DNA from: Sphingopyxis sp. QXT-31
GTDB taxonomy: Bacteria > Pseudomonadota > Alphaproteobacteria > Sphingomonadales > Sphingomonadaceae
Reading direction: 5' to 3'
DNA length: 64,000 nt
Assembly: GCF_001984035.1 (NCBI RefSeq)
Contig: NZ_CP019449.1
Coordinates: 1,674,001 to 1,738,000 of the forward strand
In this document: in pieces, positions 37,286 to 45,764 of the stretch
How positions within the stretch are numbered: position 1 is the first letter of the stretch
Layout of the letters: every line of letters begins with the position of its first letter
Made by a program: the position numbers and the translations under genes
Notes under the pieces: model-generated
Told to the model about the DNA's origin: nothing
The model's database searches: none
What the model saw: the letters and a program-made list of their open reading frames with translations, nothing else

Positions 37286-38782
37286 CTATTCCTCGGCGAT
37301 TCCCGCAAGGTCGCGCGCGAGGCTCTTCTTCTTCTCGACCTGCATGCCTCGCAATATCTGGATACGCTGCGCCTGCGGCGATCCCGCGCCGTGCATCGAC
37401 TCGGTCAGATACCCGACGGCGTTGCGGCCGAGGGTCATATTCTCGATCAGGCGCAGGATGCGCTGGCGATATTCGACCGGGACATTGTGCTTGCCCTTCA
37501 TATATTTCTCGAGGATCGGGCCGATTTGCTCGTTCTTGAAGTCGGCGTCGGAGGGCATCGTCACCATGATGCCGCCCGCGAGATCCTGTGCGAGGCGCGA
37601 AATCTCGTAGGGGAAGCGCGTGACATTGTGCTTGCACACATTGGCGAGCATCGCGTCGTTCATATAGATGCCCGACGGCAGCGGCTTCGCCTCGTGGCTC
37701 GAGGCGATGGCGGAGGAATAGATGGTCTCGTTGAGATGCGTCATCTCGACGAGCTTGTCCTTGATGTGGCTCGCCGCCTCAGCGCCGTTGTAATCGGCGA
37801 CCTGCGCCGCAGCGCCGACCATCACGTCGCCGAGCCCGGTTTTGCACACATAAGAGGCGCGATGATAAGCGGTGAAGCGCGCGACCATGTCCTGCGCATA
37901 CTCATATTCGCCGTCCATCAGCACATGGTCGTGCGGGATGAAGACATTGTCGAAGACGACGAGCACCTCCTGCCCGCCGAAGCGCGCATTGCCCTGATCG
38001 ATGTCGCCCGCCTCCATCGCGCGCGTGTCGCACGACTGGCGGCCGTAGATATAGGTGATGCCGGTGGCGTCGCCGGGGACGAGGCCGACGATCGCGAAAT
38101 CGCGGTCGGCCTCGCCCATGTTCATCGTCGGCATGACGCAGATCCAGTGCGAGTTCAGCCCGCCGGTCATATGCGCCTTGGCGCCGGTGACATAGACGCC
38201 CGCCTCGGTGCGCCTCACGACGTGCAGGAACATGTCGGGGTCGGCCTGTTCGTGCGGACGTTTCGAGCGGTCGCCCTTGGGATCGGTCATACCCGCACCG
38301 ATGATGATGTTCGCGCGCTGGGCGTGCGCCATGAAGTCGAGGTAGCGCCGGTGGTAGGGCGTGCCGTGCTTCGCATCGATGTCGAAGGTGATCGAATGGA
38401 GTACGCTGATCGTGTCGAGCCCGGCGCAGCGCTGGAAGCAGGTGCCGGTGAGCTGGCCCATCTTGCGCTGCATGCGGTTCTTCATGACCAGGTCCTGCGG
38501 CGACCCGACGATGTGGAGGAAGCGGTTCACCGGCGCGTCGATGAGGTCGCTGTGCGCGGTCGCGAGTTCGGGATCGGCGAGCGCGAGGTCGTAGGTCATC
38601 TTGAGCGCGTTGATCGAGGGGCGGATGATCGGATGGTCGACGGGTTCCTCGACGCGCTCGCCGAAGAGCCAGACCTCGACCCCGCGGTTCCGCAGCGAGG
38701 CGACATAATCGTCGCCGGTGACGATGGGGCGGAAGCGCGACCAGCGGTCGGCGGCGGATTCCTCGCGGGGGTGGATGGGCAT
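37286..38782 (-). CDS. 4-hydroxybutyryl-CoA dehydratase/vinylacetyl-CoA isomerase-like flavoprotein
   Basis: About 498 residues from the ATG at 38782 (GGGAG site); the frame extends 32 codons further without family similarity. It belongs to the 4-HPA hydroxylase/AbfD flavoprotein fold, with AMTDPKGDRS, YGRQSCDTR, GGQEVLVVFDNVFIP, DYNGAEAASHIKDK and ESMHGAGSPQAQRI. The iron-sulfur ligands of AbfD are represented: Cys115 and Cys119 in CFQRC, and His307 with Cys313 in HRASYVC. The last pair is spaced one residue shorter than I recall for clostridial AbfD (His292/Cys299). It may dehydrate 4-hydroxybutyryl-CoA or a related compound. The divergent AraC-type gene is its likely regulator. Confidence 0.85.
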   Translation of the reverse strand: MPIHPREESAADRWSRFRPIVTGDDYVASLRNRGVEVWLFGERVEEPVDHPIIRPSINALKMTYDLALADPELATAHSDLIDAPVNRFLHIVGSPQDLVMKNRMQRKMGQLTGTCFQRCAGLDTISVLHSITFDIDAKHGTPYHRRYLDFMAHAQRANIIIGAGMTDPKGDRSKRPHEQADPDMFLHVVRRTEAGVYVTGAKAHMTGGLNSHWICVMPTMNMGEADRDFAIVGLVPGDATGITYIYGRQSCDTRAMEAGDIDQGNARFGGQEVLVVFDNVFIPHDHVLMDGEYEYAQDMVARFTAYHRASYVCKTGLGDVMVGAAAQVADYNGAEAASHIKDKLVEMTHLNETIYSSAIASSHEAKPLPSGIYMNDAMLANVCKHNVTRFPYEISRLAQDLAGGIMVTMPSDADFKNEQIGPILEKYMKGKHNVPVEYRQRILRLIENMTLGRNAVGYLTESMHGAGSPQAQRIQILRGMQVEKKKSLARDLAGIAEE

Positions 38783-38883
38783 GGGCAGTCTCCCGATATG
38801 TCTATCTTTACGCCTATCGTGGATGGGGGGCGGTAAAACAGGGCATGACAGGCGAGGAAAACTCACCATAATGCGCAAGCATC

Positions 38884-39873
38884 ATGGCGACGATCGACGG
38901 CTATTATTTCTGGGTGTGCACCAAAGGCGCCGAGCGCAGGGGCAAGCGCATCGGCGCGCTGGTCGCGGGGACGGGACTGGACCCCCGGGATTTTACGCGG
39001 CCGGGGTGGCGCGGGTCCGCCGAGGCGATGGCGCGGCTGGTGCGCAACGTCTGGGCGAGCCTGGACGACGAATATATGGGCTATACCGCGCGGCGGGTGC
39101 GGCCGGGGAGCTTTGCCTTTGCGTGCGAGCTGGCGCTGGAGGGAGCGAGCGTCGCCGACGGGCTGGCGCGCGCGGCGCGTTTCTACAACCTGCTGGGCGC
39201 GGGGATCGGCACCGGGGTGCGATCGGTGCCCGCGGGGCTGGAGATCGAGGTGCGCTTCGAGCGGCCCGCGCTCGACCCCGACCATTATTTCGCCGAATTC
39301 TGGATGATCATCTGGCACCGCCTCGCCTGCTGGCTGGCGGGGGAGACGATCTCGCTGCTGTCGGCCGAGTTCGATTATCCGCGGCCGGATGCCTATTTCG
39401 AGGAGTTCAAATATCTCTTTCCGTGCCGCCACCGCTTCGACGGCGAGCGCCGCCGGATCGTGATGGACGCGCATGCGCTGCACGCGCCGGTGCGGCGCAC
39501 CGCGGCGGAACTGGAAGCGATGCTGGCGGCGGCGCCGCTCGACATCATGACCATCCCCGCGAGCGACGCGAGCGTCGCGCGGCAAGTCCGGCAATTTCTG
39601 ACGCGCGGACCCGATTTGACCCTGGACGAGCTGGCGCATGCGACCGGGCTGTCGCCGCATAAGCTACGGCGATTGCTCCGCGAAGAGGGCACCACGTTGG
39701 CGACGATCCGCGAGAATGTGCGGCGCGACAAGGCGATGCGGCTGCTGACGCGCGGCAATGCGACGGTCGAGGCGATCGCCGAGACGCTGGGCTATGCCGA
39801 GGCACGGAGCTTCACGCGCGCGTTCCGGCAGTGGACGGGGAAGTCGCCTTCGGCGTGGCGGGCGGGGGGATGA
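38884..39873 (+). CDS. AraC-family transcriptional regulator
   Basis: A 329-residue regulator. The N-terminal ~190 residues are an arabinose-binding-like domain of the OruR/ArgR type (Arabinose_bd). The C-terminal AraC HTH pair has LTLDELAHATGLSPHKLRRLLREEGTT and AIAETLGYAEARSFTRAFRQWTGKSPSAWR. It is divergent from the 4-hydroxybutyryl-CoA dehydratase-like gene, 101 bases away, and probably controls that three-gene operon. Confidence 0.92.
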   Translation: MATIDGYYFWVCTKGAERRGKRIGALVAGTGLDPRDFTRPGWRGSAEAMARLVRNVWASLDDEYMGYTARRVRPGSFAFACELALEGASVADGLARAARFYNLLGAGIGTGVRSVPAGLEIEVRFERPALDPDHYFAEFWMIIWHRLACWLAGETISLLSAEFDYPRPDAYFEEFKYLFPCRHRFDGERRRIVMDAHALHAPVRRTAAELEAMLAAAPLDIMTIPASDASVARQVRQFLTRGPDLTLDELAHATGLSPHKLRRLLREEGTTLATIRENVRRDKAMRLLTRGNATVEAIAETLGYAEARSFTRAFRQWTGKSPSAWRAGG

Positions 39874-39900
39874 GGTTTGGGGGTGGAGCCGACTCCTCTT

Positions 39901-40019
39901 CTCCCCTCCCGCAGGCGGGAGGGGCAGCGAGACTTGCGAGCTTGCTCGTTAGTCGCAGCGGGGTGGGCCATGGCAACGTCGCTGCCCACCCCCGACCCCT
40001 CCCGCCTGCGGGAGGGGAG
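39901..40019. repeat. Nested inverted-repeat (REP/BIME-like) element
   Basis: Two exact 24-base inverted copies (39901-39924 and 39996-40019), each itself a near-perfect hairpin of CCCCTCCCGC and its complement, surround an inner GGGTGGGC/GCCCACCC dyad (39961-39968 and 39984-39991). It lies between the convergent araC-like and cupin_8 genes. This is the form of intergenic repeats scattered in sphingomonad genomes. It may act as a bidirectional terminator. Confidence 0.75.
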
Positions 40020-40040
40020 ATCAGCATCTTCGCCCGAGAA

Positions 40041-41048
40041 CTAGCTCCCCCCTCCCCTACACATGCCGATGACATAGTCGACGATCATCCGGTCGCGCTG
40101 GGAGGACGGCGGGCCGAGGACGCCTTGGGCGTGCGCGGGCAGATGGTCGACCGCGCCCTTGGCGCCCTCGCCGAAGACATAATGGTCGAACCAGGTGCGC
40201 CACGCCTCGCGCTCGGCGTCGGGCAGTTCGCGGATCGAGTGCATCGCGAGCATGAGTGCCGCGAAAGGGAAACGGTCGGCGCGCTGGCCGAACCAGTAGT
40301 TGACCAGCACGTTGAGCGCGCCGGTGCTGCGCACATGGTGCCACCACATCGGCGGCATGAACAGCGCGTCGCCGGGGGCGAGGTCGGCGACCAGCTTGTG
40401 GCGCGCGGCCTCGGCGTAGAGCGGATAGCGCGCGTGATCGGGGTGGTCGGGGTCGACCATGCTGGTCGGCTGGCCCGCGATGGTGCGTTCGACGGGGCCG
40501 ACATAGAGATTCGAAATCTGCTCGGGCGGAAAGAGCGAGAAGCGGCGGCGGCCCGCGACGACGACCGCGATGTTCGAGGCCATGTCGTAATGCGGCGCGA
40601 TGCGGCTGGCGTTGCCGACCCAGATGCGCGGGGGCACGCCGGTGTCGATCGGCAGCGGGTTTTCGGCGGCGAAGCTCGCGACGCTGTCGGCGGTCGGGAC
40701 CGATCCGGCGTAGAGCGTCGCGGGCGCGGGGTCGGCGGCGAGCGCGAGCAGCCGTTCGACGAGCGCCCGCATCGGCATCGTCTCACTGCGGAAATTCACC
40801 CCGCGCATGTCGTCCGTGTAGAAATAGCGGCCGCCGGTCTCGGGCGGGCCGACGAGAACGGTCAGCGGCTTGCCATTGTCGCGCGCGGCTAGATAGCTCG
40901 CGATGGCTGCGTCGCCCTGCGCTGCGGCGGCGGCGGCGGGCCAGCGGGCGGCGAGGCCGCGGACGACGAAGGGGCGCTCGGCGGCGGCGACCGATTTGGC
41001 GATGGCGGCGGGGTTGCCGTCCTTTTCCTCGACCGTCTGTTCCGTCAC
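40041..41048 (-). CDS. Cupin_8 (JmjC-like) Fe(II)/2-oxoglutarate protein of the GlcNAc island
   Basis: About 335 residues. The most likely start is the GTG at 41048 (GAGG upstream); a TTG at 41063 is possible. The cupin core carries the iron-ligand motif APHYDMASNIAVVVAGRRRFSLFPP (HxD) and MPPMWWHHVRS. Similar proteins recur beside flavin halogenases and carbohydrate TonB receptors in sphingomonads and Caulobacter. A hydroxylase acting on a protein or small molecule is possible, but the target is unknown. It lies downstream of the GH20 gene on the same strand. Confidence 0.85.
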   Translation of the reverse strand: MTEQTVEEKDGNPAAIAKSVAAAERPFVVRGLAARWPAAAAAAQGDAAIASYLAARDNGKPLTVLVGPPETGGRYFYTDDMRGVNFRSETMPMRALVERLLALAADPAPATLYAGSVPTADSVASFAAENPLPIDTGVPPRIWVGNASRIAPHYDMASNIAVVVAGRRRFSLFPPEQISNLYVGPVERTIAGQPTSMVDPDHPDHARYPLYAEAARHKLVADLAPGDALFMPPMWWHHVRSTGALNVLVNYWFGQRADRFPFAALMLAMHSIRELPDAEREAWRTWFDHYVFGEGAKGAVDHLPAHAQGVLGPPSSQRDRMIVDYVIGMCRGGGS

Positions 41049-41086
41049 GCGCTCATGCCTCAAATGATATACCCGGCCTACCTACA

Positions 41087-41169
41087 CCGTTCGCCCTGAG
41101 CTTGTCGAAGGGCCGTTCTTTCCTGGCCGCAAGAGAAGGACGGTGCTTCGACAAGCTCAGCACGAACGG
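41087..41169. repeat. Dispersed inverted repeat (sphingomonad GAGCTTGTCGAAG element)
   Basis: Arms of 24 bases (41087-41110 and 41146-41169), differing at two positions, enclose 35 bases. The core CTGAGCTTGTCGAAG and its complement are known to recur in many sphingomonad and other proteobacterial intergenic regions. It separates the cupin_8 gene from the GH20 gene upstream of it and may form a strong hairpin reducing downstream expression. Confidence 0.75.
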
Positions 41170-41216
41170 ACGATGGGAGCGGTTTCCAAGTCAGGCCGCA
41201 CGTTTGGAACGATCGC

Positions 41217-43787
41217 TTACTTCGCCGCTTCGACCCGCACGGTGCGGCTGGCGCGTTTGCCGTCGGCGGAGCGGGTGCGGAGGTCGACCGGGCCCGTGAC
41301 CGCCACGGGGCCGGCGTAACGCGTCCAGGTGCCGCCTGTGGGACGATATTCGATCGCGGTGCCGGGGAATTCGCTGTTCGCTTCGAGCTTGCCGTTCGCG
41401 ATGCGCGCGCCCGGCGGAGCGACGCGGTAGGCGACGCCCATCGCGTCGAGCAACGGGAATTGGGCCGCGACGCGGCCCGCGAAATCCGACCAGCCCGCGG
41501 CGAGCTTCGCGGCGTCGACGCGGCTGTCGTTCCATTGGTAGCTGGCGCCCGCCTGGTACGCGGGAGTCCAGGGCGCGGCGCTCCAGCCGCGTTCGGCGAG
41601 CGCGAGCAGGCGCGGGAAGAGCATATAATCGACCTGCGCGTCGGTGCGGATCGTCTCGCTCCAGAGCTGCGCCTGCACCCCCGCGACGCGGTGGCCGGGC
41701 TCGAGCAAGGGCTTGTCCTCGATCGGCTGGCCCTCTGCTCGCGTGTTGCGGATCGTCGCGGCATTGGCGGGGAGGTTGTCGGGCATGAAGCCGAACACCT
41801 GATGGACGTCGACCCCGCGCGAGGCCCAGTCGTAGCCGCCCTCGTCGGGATGCGGCGCGTAAGGCATGTCGAAATAGCCGAGGTCGGGGATCGAGAGCAC
41901 GGTCAACCAGCCGCGGTTCATCTGGTCGTGCGCCTCGCGGATCGCGCCCGTGTGGAGCACGCCCCAGATGTTGGTCTGGACGTCTTTCGGCATGTTCGCG
42001 GTCTGGGTATGCCCCATGCCGTCGCTCCAGCCACCGGCGCGCAGGCCCTTGGCGGCGAGGCTCGCGGTGACGCGTTCGATGAAGCGCGGGGTGAGTTCGC
42101 CGGATTTGCCGCCGTTTTCGGCGATCATCGCCTTGCAGGCGGGCGAGTTCACCCAGGCGCCCGCGGTCTCGTCGGCGCCGAGGTGGAAGGTTTTCAGCGG
42201 CACGCCGGCCTGCCGGTGCATGTCGGCGAGGGCGTCGACCACCGTATCGACGAAACGATAGGTCGCCGGCAGGCAGACGTTGAGCGTGTTGTCGTCGTAG
42301 TTCTGGATGCTGCGATATTGGGTGGTGTCGGCGGGGTCGATCAGGCGATAGGCGTCGGCCTCCGCCTTCTTGCCCGCGGCGGTGAGGCGCGCGTGGCGGA
42401 GTTCCATCGCCTTGATCGCGGCGCGGCTGTGGCCGGGCATGTCGATCGACGGGATGACCTCGATCTGGCGCGCCGCGGCGGCTTTCACGATCGCGACATA
42501 GTCGGCGGTGGTGAGATAGCCGTTCACCCCGCTGGTGCCGTCGGGGCCGGCGCCGAGCTGCGGCAGGATGCAGGTCTGCTCCGACGGGTCGTGGCAGCGT
42601 TTCGAGCCGATCTCGGCGAGTTCGGGGAGCGCGGGGATCTCGATGCGCCAGCCCTCGTCCTCAGCGAGGTGGAGGTGGAGCTTGTTGAGCTTGTACGCGG
42701 CCATCGCCTCGACGAGCTTCAATATCTGGTCGCGGCCGTGGAAGTTGCGGCCGAGATCGAGGTGGAGGCCGCGATAGGGATAAAGCGGCGCGTCCTCGAC
42801 GTGGAGCGGGGTCACCCTGCCCTTTTCGAACGCCGCCTGCTGCGCGAGCGAGCGGAGCGCGTTGTTCGCCCCGGCAAGGTCTTTCGCGGCGATGGTCACG
42901 CCCTTGGCGGCGACGTCGAGCGTATAGCCCTCGGGTGCGAGCGAGGCAGCGCCGATGCGGATCGTGAGCGGGAGCTTGCCGGTGTCGGCGACGCCTGCGT
43001 TGGCCAGCGCGGCGATGGCGGGGGCGAGCGCGGTGCGGTCGGCACCTTCGACGGTGAGCGCGACGCCGGCGGTGAGGTCGACGGGCCGGCCCTTGGTCTG
43101 CGTGGCCTTGGCGGGCGCGGGGAGGATGACGACGCCGGTCGCGGCCGCGGCCGGGCGTGCGGCCTGAAGGTCGAAGGCGCGCTCGGCGGTGAGCCAGCGC
43201 GTCTTGTCGGCGTCGCTCTTGACCGCGAGCTTCGCCTCGTCGGTCATCGGCGCGACGAAGGGCAGGATTTCGAGCCCGGTGTCGGGGTCGATGACCGGGC
43301 GCGTCGCGGCGATGGTGCGCGCCTGCAGCCCATCGGCGACGAGATAGGCGTTTGGCATGCCGAACGCCTTCGAGAAGTTCGAGCCGACACCCCAGAGTTT
43401 GATCTCGTGCCTGGCGCCGGGTTTGAGGGTGACGCCGGGTTTGAGAATGAGCTGCTGGAGGTCGCCGTTGATGAGCTTGTGGTCGAAGATGTCGCTTTCG
43501 ACCCTGGGCAGGCGGTTGACGAAGCTGAAGTAGAGCGAGAAGCGGCCGAGGTCGGCAGGGATGGTGTCGGGCACGGTCAGCGTGATCGTGGCGAGGAAGC
43601 AGCCGTCGATGCCCGCGGGGCAATCGGGGCCGTTGTCGACCATCGTCAGACGGTAGCCGAGCGTGTCGGCGAAGCGGTCGAGCGCGGCCTGTGCAGGGGC
43701 CTGTGCGGCACAGGCGGGGACCGCGGCCAGCAGTGCCGCCGCCATCGCCGTGATGGTCATCGCCCTGGCCCTACCCCGCATCGTCAT
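41217..43787 (-). CDS. Beta-N-acetylhexosaminidase, GH20 (chitobiase type)
   Basis: About 856 residues from the ATG at 43787 (GCGGAGA site), with a signal peptide ending near PACAAQ. The full four-domain chitobiase layout is present: an N-terminal CHB_HEX carbohydrate-binding domain (about 30-160), a GH20b domain, the GH20 catalytic barrel (YPYRGLHLDLGRNFHG; catalytic Asp539-Glu540 in FHLGADETAG), and a C-terminal CHB_HEX_C beta domain. It releases GlcNAc from chitin oligomers in the periplasm or outside. It is divergent from the GH18 gene, and both are preceded by the same CAATT-GTAT operator-like sequence. Confidence 0.95.
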   Translation of the reverse strand: MTMRGRARAMTITAMAAALLAAVPACAAQAPAQAALDRFADTLGYRLTMVDNGPDCPAGIDGCFLATITLTVPDTIPADLGRFSLYFSFVNRLPRVESDIFDHKLINGDLQQLILKPGVTLKPGARHEIKLWGVGSNFSKAFGMPNAYLVADGLQARTIAATRPVIDPDTGLEILPFVAPMTDEAKLAVKSDADKTRWLTAERAFDLQAARPAAAATGVVILPAPAKATQTKGRPVDLTAGVALTVEGADRTALAPAIAALANAGVADTGKLPLTIRIGAASLAPEGYTLDVAAKGVTIAAKDLAGANNALRSLAQQAAFEKGRVTPLHVEDAPLYPYRGLHLDLGRNFHGRDQILKLVEAMAAYKLNKLHLHLAEDEGWRIEIPALPELAEIGSKRCHDPSEQTCILPQLGAGPDGTSGVNGYLTTADYVAIVKAAAARQIEVIPSIDMPGHSRAAIKAMELRHARLTAAGKKAEADAYRLIDPADTTQYRSIQNYDDNTLNVCLPATYRFVDTVVDALADMHRQAGVPLKTFHLGADETAGAWVNSPACKAMIAENGGKSGELTPRFIERVTASLAAKGLRAGGWSDGMGHTQTANMPKDVQTNIWGVLHTGAIREAHDQMNRGWLTVLSIPDLGYFDMPYAPHPDEGGYDWASRGVDVHQVFGFMPDNLPANAATIRNTRAEGQPIEDKPLLEPGHRVAGVQAQLWSETIRTDAQVDYMLFPRLLALAERGWSAAPWTPAYQAGASYQWNDSRVDAAKLAAGWSDFAGRVAAQFPLLDAMGVAYRVAPPGARIANGKLEANSEFPGTAIEYRPTGGTWTRYAGPVAVTGPVDLRTRSADGKRASRTVRVEAAK

Positions 43788-43798
43788 TCTCCGCTCGA

Positions 43799-43830
43799 CA
43801 ATTTGTATCTGATTTGTCATGTCATACGCC
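43799..43830. promoter_or_regulatory. Operator-like site between GH20 and GH18 genes
   Basis: The sequence GACAATTTGTATCTGATTTGTCATGTCATAC closely resembles the one in front of the GH16 gene (from 62147: GACAATTGGTATTAGATTG...). Sharing between two glycosidase genes of the island suggests one regulator, probably the local GntR protein. The dyad is imperfect, so this is a tentative call. Confidence 0.4.
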
Positions 43831-43879
43831 GATGGTCAACGCCTTTCCCATCGGGCGGTTTCGAAAGGAAAATGGCAGG

Positions 43880-44926
43880 GTGAACAGAAAATCGGCGTTT
43901 CGGTGCATGCTCGCTTCGATAATTGGTTTTACATTGATCCTATCGGTCGTCCCGGCTTCGGCGCAGGATCGCAAACCCGTCATGGTCGGCTATCTCGCGG
44001 CGTTCAAGGGGCTGGAGCTGTCGATCGATCGCACCGACCTGACCGCTTACACGCATTACAACCTGTCCTTCGCCAATCCCGACGCCGAGGGGGTGTTCGT
44101 GCGCGATGGGGTGATGACGTGCATGGGCGGCGCCGACGGCGCGAACATGAGCGTCGCGGCGGTGCGGGCGTCGATCGCGCGGCTGCAGGCGGCGGGGGGC
44201 AAGGTGCTGCTGTCGACCGCGGGCGGGGTGATCCCCGGATGCTCGGGCGACTGGGCGGCGCTGCTGGCGCCCGCGCGGCGCGATGCCACCGTGGCGGCGC
44301 TGGTCGAGCTCGCGGAGACGCTCGGGCTCGACGGGATCGATATCGATATCGAGGGCGGGCTGCTGACCGAGATCGACCAGGCGGGCGATTATGTGCCGTT
44401 CATCGCGGCGCTGTCGAAGGAATTGAAGGCGCGCGGCAAGCTGTTGACCTGCGCTACCGCCTCCTATGAGGGCGGGATGATTCCAGTCGGGTCGATCGCT
44501 TATTTCGACCTGATCAATGTGATGTCCTACGACGCGATCGGGCCGAGCTGGGGGCAGTGGGGCGACGAGCATTCGACTTATAGGATGGCCGAGCGCGACC
44601 TGGATTTGTGGCTGGGGCGCGGGGTGGCGCGCGAGCGGCTGGTGCTGGGGGTGCCCTTTTACGGCTATGGCTTCGGCGGCGAAACGGCGAATTGGTCCTA
44701 TCGCGACCTGATCGCGGCGCGCGGCGTGGATGCTACCAAAGCCGATGTGATCGGCGAGCGCCGGGCCGGGGGTCGCTATATCACGCACAATAGCCCCGCG
44801 ACGATCGAGGCCAAGGCGCGGCTCGCGGCGGAAAAGGCGGGCGGCGTGATGGTGTGGGAATTGTCGCAGGACAGCCCCGACCATGCGCTGACCAGCGCGA
44901 TCCGGCGGGGCATTTCGCGCGAATAG
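43880..44926 (+). CDS. Secreted chitinase-like glycosidase, GH18
   Basis: About 348 residues if translation begins at the GTG at 43880, which directly starts a good signal peptide (VNRKSAFRCMLASIIGF..ASAQ); in-frame ATGs upstream give longer N-termini. The GH18 catalytic motif DGIDIDIE (about 151-158, Glu158 as acid) and VMSYDAIGP are intact. It should cleave beta-1,4 linkages between GlcNAc units. It precedes the GntR regulator gene on the same strand. Confidence 0.9.
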   Translation: MNRKSAFRCMLASIIGFTLILSVVPASAQDRKPVMVGYLAAFKGLELSIDRTDLTAYTHYNLSFANPDAEGVFVRDGVMTCMGGADGANMSVAAVRASIARLQAAGGKVLLSTAGGVIPGCSGDWAALLAPARRDATVAALVELAETLGLDGIDIDIEGGLLTEIDQAGDYVPFIAALSKELKARGKLLTCATASYEGGMIPVGSIAYFDLINVMSYDAIGPSWGQWGDEHSTYRMAERDLDLWLGRGVARERLVLGVPFYGYGFGGETANWSYRDLIAARGVDATKADVIGERRAGGRYITHNSPATIEAKARLAAEKAGGVMVWELSQDSPDHALTSAIRRGISRE

Positions 44927-44938
44927 ATCGCAACAAGG

Positions 44939-44957
44939 TTGACGCGAGCATACCAAT
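44939..44957 (+). promoter_or_regulatory. Operator half-site upstream of the GntR gene
   Basis: ATACCAAT (44950-44957), the same half-site as in the perfect dyad at 62877-62902, lies about 45 bases before the regulator ATG and just after a TTGACG that could be a -35 box. It fits auto-regulation. No opposite half-site is clear. Confidence 0.35.
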
Positions 44958-44999
44958 GCAACACATGGGGCGGAGGCGCTGGTCCTATCGGGCGGCGCA

Positions 45000-45764
45000 A
45001 TGGGCCAACCGGGTGGAGCATCGTCCTTGTCGCTGATCGAACATGTGGGTCCGCTCCACAAGGAGGACCCCACCCCGCTCTACCTGCAATTGCAGAAAAT
45101 CCTGCGCGACGCGATCGAGGGGCAGGTCATCAAGGCCGACGAGGCGATCCCGACCGAGCGCGACCTGGCCGAGGAATTCGACGTGTCGCGCATCACGGTG
45201 CGCAAGGCGATCGACGGGCTGGTCGGCGACGGGCTGGTCGCACGGCGGCGCGGCGCGGGGACCTTCGTGACGCGGCCGCGCGTCGAGAAGAGCTTCTCGA
45301 AGCTCACCTCCTTCTCGGAGGACATGATCTCGCGCGGGCGCAAGCCCTACAGCAAATGGGTGAGCAAGACCGCTGGCACGGTGACCCCCGAGGAGGCGCT
45401 GTCGCTGGGGCTGTCGCCGGGGTCGCTGGTCTATCGTTTCCACCGCATCCGCTATGCCGACGACACGTCGATGGCGCTCGAATATGCGACGATCCCGGCG
45501 TACTGCCTGCCGTCGGTCGAGGCGGTGGGCAATTCGCTCTATGAGGCGCTGGAGGCCGCGGGGCATCTGCCGGTGCGCGCGCTGCAGCGGCTGCGCGCGA
45601 TCGCCTTTTCGCCCGAGCAGGCCGAGGTGCTGGGGATCGAGCCGGGGATGCCGGGGCTGTTCATCGAACGGCGCGGCTTTTTGTCGGACGGGCGGACGGC
45701 GGAATATACGCAGAGCTATTATCGCGGCGATGCATACGATGTCGTCGCCGAACTGAACGGCTAG
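45000..45764 (+). CDS. nagQ: GntR-family (HutC/UTRA) regulator of GlcNAc utilisation
   Basis: About 254 residues with a GntR winged helix (PLYLQLQKILRDAIEGQVI..ERDLAEEFDVSRITVRKAIDGL) and a UTRA effector domain (about 95-250, VYRFHRIRY.. and IERRGFLSDGRTAEYTQSYYRGDAYD). UTRA repressors of this type bind GlcN6P or GlcNAc6P. The name nagQ is by analogy with GntR regulators of GlcNAc clusters in proteobacteria. The ATG at 45000 has a poor ribosome site. A TTG at 45027 preceded by GGTGGAG is a serious alternative that would shorten it by nine residues. Confidence 0.87.
   Translation: MGQPGGASSLSLIEHVGPLHKEDPTPLYLQLQKILRDAIEGQVIKADEAIPTERDLAEEFDVSRITVRKAIDGLVGDGLVARRRGAGTFVTRPRVEKSFSKLTSFSEDMISRGRKPYSKWVSKTAGTVTPEEALSLGLSPGSLVYRFHRIRYADDTSMALEYATIPAYCLPSVEAVGNSLYEALEAAGHLPVRALQRLRAIAFSPEQAEVLGIEPGMPGLFIERRGFLSDGRTAEYTQSYYRGDAYDVVAELNG

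Noticed and set aside
39901..40019. Possible CRISPR-like repeats
   Set aside because: Only two inverted copies with inner dyads and no regular spacers. It is a REP-type element.
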